From Heterobilharzia americana (taxonomy: Eukaryota > Platyhelminthes > Trematoda > Strigeidida > Schistosomatidae), in assembly GCA_944470555.2 (NCBI GenBank), contig OX104130.1:42565491-42629490 (forward strand): a stretch of 64,000 nt of DNA, in the 5' to 3' direction. This document shows positions 61,001-64,000 of the stretch, piece by piece. The notes under the pieces were generated by a model. That model did not search any database, had not been told where the DNA came from, and saw only the letters and a list, made by a program, of their open reading frames with translations. Position numbers and translations under genes: made by a program. Positions within the stretch are counted from its first letter, which is position 1. Each line of letters starts with the position of its first letter.

Positions 61001-64000
61001 AACTATGATCTTCTGCAGGTCACAGTTATCACTACTCCTTAGCCTTTGTTACTTATTCTTTAATGTCATGTCATGAGATTTTTATCGTTTTTCAAAACCA
61101 AATTCATTGTGCCGCCAGTTGAACTTTGAGAAAGCTTATTTGAAAAATTTCTGCTATTATAAATACTACCAACTTTTCCAGCTAATTATTTATTGTTTTA
61201 GCCGTTAATAGGTTCATTACTAATTCAGATCATATTATAACTGTGGATATATTAACGTTATCCTTTCAATTATATTTACTTAGTGGCTGCCACTCTTAGA
61301 ACAAGGATGGCTGAAGGACAACGATGCTAGCTTATTGGTCAGTGTGGAGAAACCATCTCCCGCCTTGGCTATGCTGAAGCCGGATATTAAGTCAATTAAT
61401 GAAAAGGTAATTAAATCTATCAAATGATTGGGTTTTTGGCAATGATTTTGAAATCTGTGTGATAGGATTTTGTTTGGGAACCGTATTTTAACTGAACTTC
61501 AAGTTACTATGGATAGCATTCACGTAAATTGCCGTGACATATAACTCCTTTCTTGTGATCATCACTCTCGGATCTGATTGGTATAAATGTGTGACATTTT
61601 GAAAATATTCATCATTATATGGTACATTCAACGTAATTACGCTGGGTCACTGGACTTCTCATCAGAGATTCTATAGGAAAATTGTAAATCCTCCGTTTGA
61701 TCACAGGAAATGCAGTAGAACTGAAAAATCTGGAGCCATAGTTTAATACTGTATAATGTGAAGTTTAAGCACTAATACATGAAGAAAGTAAAGTTTCATT
61801 TTGTTTTAGCTCACCTCGTGTAAACTGATAAAGTCAACACACGTGCGATGTGAATAATTATTATGTGGACACCTGCAAACTCTTCGTGATAATTCATAAT
61901 CTTATCACATTTAAGGCACGACAAATGTTCGTTACTTTTATTCCAACTACTCGTCAGCGTAGCATTATATATGCAAGAAAACTCTGACCAAGTTAACATA
62001 TATAAACTTTAATAGTAGAAATTCTGTTTTAGCACCAAGTTGATGAAACCATCAGTAGCAAATAGAAAAATAGTAATTAAAATGATTTTTGTCTCCGATT
62101 CTTATGACCTTTTGTAAATAAAAAACAAAATTTAAAGGTTTATTTGCTCTCTTGAACTTTCTAAGAATTATATATTTTACAGCTTTGTTGTATGAGATGA
62201 ATCGGTAGTAGATTTTTGTAACTGCATTTGTCAACTACACATGCTTTTGGTTTAGTTTGTTTTGATAGTGGCTGGCACTGGAATGCAGAACACATTTTAT
62301 GTCATGTTTAAGATCCATCAACTGGATGTACCTTCTTCCTAACAAGTGATCGGGCTTCCACTGAAGCTTGAATAGGCTGCTAGTTATCATCAAGTTAACT
62401 ACACCAAAACGAAATTTGAGGCAATCTTTGAGCATCTATTCAAGGAGCCCTTGCTCCAGCAGTGACTGATAAATCCGGTTTAGCATAATAATCAACGAGA
62501 AATCACATGCCTCAGTAAACCTATACACGTTTTTATGAATTTCCAATTCATAATATAATACTTTTTATTTAGGTGGATGAAATTAATTAGGCATACATGT
62601 CAGTCGATTTCACGATGGTATCTTTCTTCTGCGTAAAATAAAACTAAGTTATCAAAAGCAGTGCCCATGGTTTTGACATTTTTAAATTGTTCACTGTACG
62701 CAAAAATGTCCTATAAGTTATACATTGTATCCCACAAGGTTCTACGGACTGATAGTAGTTTAATGTGAAATTAGCAAAGTCAATATTTTCAGTGTAATAA
62801 AGAAATTTTCATCGAAATCATCCATATGCACCAAAGCTAGCAATAGGATACTGATTAGATGTACTAAATTGATTTTTTAGATGGAATTTATGATTTCTTT
62901 TATTGCGTCTATTTTTCACTGTTTTCGGTCTGTGAAATGGAATTGTTGAAAGATAAAATGATAACTTCTAGCGTTTTTCAGCAGTACTCTTAGAAAATTG
63001 ACATTACACCACGTTTTTTTTTGTATCTTGAGCGTATTCCAGTCAGCTAGAGAAAAACAACATGAAACCTTTAAGAATTTAGTGTAGGTAGAATTTTCAT
63101 CATACTGCACATAAATAATTCCAGTGGAAGTTGATACCGCGAGAAATTGGTAACTATAAATAAGGATATCTCCATTTTTATAAAAGGGGAAAGCATACGC
63201 TTAACCGATACTTAAGGAACAAAAAATAATGTATATTACCAATTCCCATGAAATTACGATCAAAAACGGCATAGATTTGTCTATGTCTGATATTATCAGC
63301 CATTTTCTTGAATATCACTAACCATGAGTTTAATTTGTATTTCTGACCTCAAATAATTTGTCTACAAATTAAACTGAACGATAACTGTGTTTTTAATGTT
63401 TATGTAAACAGGAGATTGTCATATGGTAGATATGATAGCTGGATTACAATCAAAAATGAGAAATTATTACAATGAAGTGGTAACAAGATGATACGGGGTT
63501 GATTTCACATCTAATTGGATGCAATTATTTTAGACGCATGTATCACTTTTTAATTCATCAGTACCTCTCAGGAAGTCATATAGTGCACTTGGTGTCTGGC
63601 ATTCTAAATTCTATTGTTTTTGAAATTGATAATTTTTGCTTTACCGCATAAACGTCCTGAAATATGTTTTTTATGAAGAGAATATTCAACTCATTTTCTT
63701 TGATATGGGTAATATTTATCTTAAAGAAGGTTGGAAACTCTTAGCTTTTTTCTTTTAGCTAGTAACTTTTCTTAATTATCATTTAATTGTTTTATCATAG
63801 GTGCATCAACTTGACAGACATTATCACAAATCCTGTTTAAAAATATACATCTGTTGAAATCCTATTTAATTCACCTTTTTTTTCCTCATCTCTGTACAGT
63901 TTTGTATGGATGCTTGTAAATGGGTTGACGCACACCGTGAACTGTTTACTGTCTCTACGACAGTTGTATCTAGTGTTTATATGCAAAATGCTTCTTTAGA
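29920..64000 (+). CDS. DOCK-family Rho guanine nucleotide exchange factor, DOCK6/7/8 (DOCK-C) type, internal part of gene
   Basis: Ten exons join with fully consistent phases: 29920-30500, 37668-37733, 40320-40488, 42438-42778, 46321-46877, 52905-53028, 54007-54077, 58266-58413, 61284-61406 and 63900-64000. The product is about 760 residues so far and continues past the window. Diagnostic DOCK-C blocks in order are FLYDVHSRQKVTE, VEKVLQRGDV, CCQRLGRYRMPLVWTA, NTFFKQEPDRI, IREVLELP and the start of the DHR-1 domain (NLLYVYPRS). Then come AIYGKS, PEFYDEIKIQLPANL, HYLLFTFYHIVCQ and WLPLLEQGWL, and finally KWVDAHRELF. Family knowledge: DHR-1 binds phosphoinositides and brings the protein to membranes, while the C-terminal DHR-2, beyond the window, activates Rac/Cdc42-type GTPases. 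About 190 expected N-terminal residues were not located. Introns total over 31 kb and hold several retroelement pieces. Confidence 0.9.
33804..33857. repeat. (AT)n microsatellite, about 27 units
   Basis: An uninterrupted TA/AT dinucleotide run of about 54 bases. It creates an artificial Ile/Tyr-repeat open frame on the minus strand. Confidence 0.95.
34545..34715 (+). mobile_element. tRNA-derived SINE, family shared with 48826-49000
   Basis: A degenerate box A (GCTGTGGCTTATTGGTTCAA) starts at 34549 and a weak box B (TGTTTGAAACTTG) lies at about 34597. The tail ATAGGTGTCTCTTATTACCT and its following bases match the copy at 48826-49000 (ATAGGTGTAACTCATTTCCT). Confidence 0.65.
37668..37733 (+). 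CDS. DOCK micro-exon VEKVLQRGDV
   Basis: This is a 66-base exon, 22 codons, phase 0 at both ends, between ATTTTAG and GTAAGTA. It encodes VEKVLQRGDVNDILEGYNKD plus EK. The VEKVLQxGD block is highly conserved in DOCK6/7/8. Confidence 0.88.
37734..40319 (+). other. DOCK intron with microsatellite
   Basis: This is a 2.6-kb intron. The only recognisable feature is an AT microsatellite near its 3' end at 39974-40020. Confidence 0.8.
39974..40020. repeat. (AT)n microsatellite, about 23 units
   Basis: An uninterrupted TA/AT run of about 47 bases within a DOCK intron, about 300 bases upstream of the next exon. Confidence 0.95.
40320..40488 (+). CDS. DOCK exon with RLGRYRMPLVWTA block
   Basis: The acceptor CGTGCAG ends at 40319 and the donor is GTAAGT at 40489; the exon runs from phase 0 to phase 1. 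The motif CCQRLGRYRMPLVWTAVDL matches the conserved FCQRLGKYRMPFAWTA segment of human DOCK7. The longer open frame starting at 40158 includes intron sequence and is not the true start. Confidence 0.9.
40489..42437 (+). other. DOCK intron with antisense SINE
   Basis: This is a 1.9-kb intron containing a tRNA-like SINE in minus orientation at about 41640-41785. The rest is anonymous. Confidence 0.8.
41640..41785 (-). mobile_element. tRNA-derived SINE, minus orientation
   Basis: On the minus strand a box A-like AGTCACTCAGTGGTAATGTG (about 41750-41769) is followed by a box B-like AAGTTCGATCCG (41713-41724). These have tRNA-promoter spacing and order. Its sequence differs from the 34545/48826 family. 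Confidence 0.55.
42438..42778 (+). CDS. DOCK exon, variable Ser-rich linker ending NTFFKQ
   Basis: The acceptor CGAATAG ends at 42437 and the donor GTAAGT begins at 42779. With one base from the previous exon it gives 114 codons. Most of it is a low-complexity Ser/Asn/Arg-rich linker, as in other DOCK-C proteins. It ends in INTFFKQ, matching the conserved TNFFKQE that spans this splice junction. Confidence 0.85.
42779..46320 (+). other. DOCK intron with CR1-like fragment
   Basis: This is a 3.5-kb intron. It carries a CR1-like 3' fragment at 43530-43930 (minus) and a short GA run (about AGAGAGAGAGAGAG) near 46005-46018. The rest is unassigned. Confidence 0.75.
43530..43930 (-). mobile_element. 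CR1-like non-LTR retrotransposon 3' fragment
   Basis: The minus strand encodes SPLFVRLWNTLPAARY near 43560-43610, the conserved FxxRVxNLWNxLP motif at the ORF2 C-terminus. Upstream minus-strand sequence is degraded, so the extent to 43930 is a guess. Confidence 0.5.
46321..46877 (+). CDS. DOCK exon preceding DHR-1, with long Ser-rich insertion
   Basis: The acceptor TTTAAG ends at 46320 and the donor is GTAAGA at 46878; the exon ends in phase 2. It opens EPDRINDDELFRYVNEIHRQ, matching the xxDRLSDEDLYKFL block. After a Ser/Asn-rich stretch of about 65 residues comes ISLHLRLRWATPQNL, followed by a further divergent segment. It closes LIREVLELPSVDRMVPFTSY, matching TREILEFP...NTTY just before DHR-1. 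Minus-strand open frames here are shadows. Confidence 0.88.
48826..49000 (+). mobile_element. tRNA-derived SINE, best copy
   Basis: Box A is TGGCTCAGTGGTCTAGGG (48831-48848) and box B is GGATTCGAACTCC (48875-48887). Both are close to tRNA consensus and lie about 26 bases apart. The tail ATAGGTGTAACTCATTTCCT and the following CTACTGCACGATTGTGCAC are shared with the copy at 34545. Confidence 0.75.
51290..51380 (-). mobile_element. Possible RTE-like 3' end fragment
   Basis: GTCGGTGGAGGTTCAGGACC (51341-51360) and the preceding GAGTTAGGCAGTGGCTTGGC resemble 18890-18970. That stretch lies just downstream of the minus-strand RTE-like relic. Only sequence similarity within the window supports the call. 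Confidence 0.4.
52905..53028 (+). CDS. DOCK exon, start of DHR-1 (C2-like) domain
   Basis: The acceptor CTCACAG ends at 52904 and the donor GTAAGT begins at 53029; the exon ends in phase 0. It encodes NLLYVYPRSVSLPSL, then RNLTVRVQLMYSD and KVLP, equivalent to NLLYIYPQSLNF...RNITVKVQFMYGED...AMPV. This begins the phosphoinositide-binding DHR-1 fold. Confidence 0.9.
53029..54006 (+). other. DOCK intron, nothing recognisable
   Basis: A 978-base AT-rich intron between two DHR-1 exons. Confidence 0.8.
54007..54077 (+). CDS. DOCK exon, DHR-1 continued
   Basis: This is a 71-base exon between TTAATAG and GTAAGT, ending in phase 2. It encodes AIYGKSNSPRFISDAFTTV and then FYHN, matching VIFGKSS...EAYTAVVYHN in DOCK7. 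Confidence 0.88.
54078..58265 (+). other. DOCK intron with RTE-like relic
   Basis: A 4.2-kb intron. An antisense RTE-like relic occupies about 56875-57595; the rest is AT-rich and unassigned. Confidence 0.8.
56875..57595 (-). mobile_element. SR2/RTE-like relic, second copy
   Basis: It aligns by eye with the relic at 18990-19835 in the same order and orientation. Shared blocks are GAAGCCTTCT at 56885 (19079 in copy one) and a TTTCATCGATCGTTGACCC region at 57059 (19250). A TCAGCGTCTTCGCTTAGCAGGACT-type block at about 57257 (19460) and the segment around 57460-57520 (19680-19730) also match. The YADD block is too decayed to read. It is older than the first copy. Confidence 0.6.
58266..58413 (+). 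CDS. DOCK exon, DHR-1 continued
   Basis: The acceptor TTTCAG ends at 58265 and the donor is GTAAGT at 58414. It encodes TPEFYDEIKIQLPANLEE, HYLLFTFYHIVCQSKK and LETVVGYS. This is the most diagnostic DOCK stretch in the window, since family members read SPDFYEEVKIKLP and HHLLFTFYHISCQ. Confidence 0.92.
58414..61283 (+). other. DOCK intron, mostly unassigned
   Basis: A 2.9-kb intron. A slightly different-looking stretch near 60495-60660 might be a SINE relic, but it lacks convincing box A and box B motifs. Confidence 0.75.
61284..61406 (+). CDS. DOCK exon, end of DHR-1
   Basis: This is a 123-base exon, 41 codons, phase 0 at both ends. The acceptor ACTTAG ends at 61283 and the donor is GTAATT at 61407. 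It encodes WLPLLEQGWLKDNDASLLVS, then VEKPSPALAMLKPDI, matching the family's WIPML..GxLKxGxxxLPVSLEKPP segment. Confidence 0.9.
61407..63899 (+). other. DOCK intron, nothing recognisable
   Basis: A 2.5-kb AT-rich intron with only short, low-complexity open frames. Confidence 0.8.
63900..64000 (+). CDS. DOCK exon, cut by window edge
   Basis: The acceptor CTGTACAG ends at 63899. The frame gives CKWVDAHRELFTVSTTVVSS, followed by VYMQNASL to the last base. It matches [20 protein letters not shown] immediately after DHR-1 in DOCK7. The exon continues beyond the window. Confidence 0.88.

Noticed and set aside
1..64000. CRISPR arrays, operons or bacterial genes
   Set aside because: No regularly spaced repeats, and the coding sequence is split by eukaryotic introns.

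Overview
The window looks like nuclear DNA from a parasitic flatworm, most likely a Schistosoma-type blood fluke. It is AT-rich and has large introns with GTAAGT-type donors. It also carries decayed SR2/RTE-like and CR1-like non-LTR retrotransposons, gypsy and Bel/Pao LTR elements, tRNA-derived SINEs and hammerhead-ribozyme SINE relics, a mix well known from schistosomes. The species cannot be fixed from sequence alone. I see no bacterial features, tRNA genes, rRNA genes or CRISPR arrays.

Two real protein-coding genes are supported, both on the + strand and both partial. The first (729-5070, three 3'-terminal exons) encodes the C-terminal part of a protein with a discoidin/F5/8 type C domain, followed by a fucolectin-like F5/8C domain that is heavily interrupted by Ser/Asn-rich insertions. 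Its 5' exons lie left of the window.

The second (29920-64000, ten exons, running off the right edge) encodes a DOCK-family Rho-GEF of the DOCK6/7/8 (DOCK-C) type. The exons cover the conserved N-terminal region and the start of the C2-like DHR-1 lipid-binding domain. All splice phases are mutually consistent. One exon carries an apparent 1-base deletion near 30127-30137. The first N-terminal exons of this gene were not found.

Between the two genes, about 5.1-29.9 kb, no intact gene is visible. The left part (5.1-10.2 kb) is featureless AT-rich sequence. At 10759-11739 there is a striking inverted repeat with 296-bp arms that differ at only one position, around a 389-bp spacer. From about 13.8 to 29.5 kb the DNA is richer in GC and packed with dead retroelements. 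In order these are a Bel/Pao integrase piece, a hammerhead-bearing SINE, an unclassified repeat family, a gypsy gag-RT-RNaseH-integrase relic, an SR2/RTE-like relic (-), CR1-like fragments (-), a non-LTR ORF1 relic (+) and a longer CR1-like ORF2 relic (-).

The DOCK introns hold two long AT microsatellites, tRNA-SINE copies and further CR1- and RTE-like fragments.
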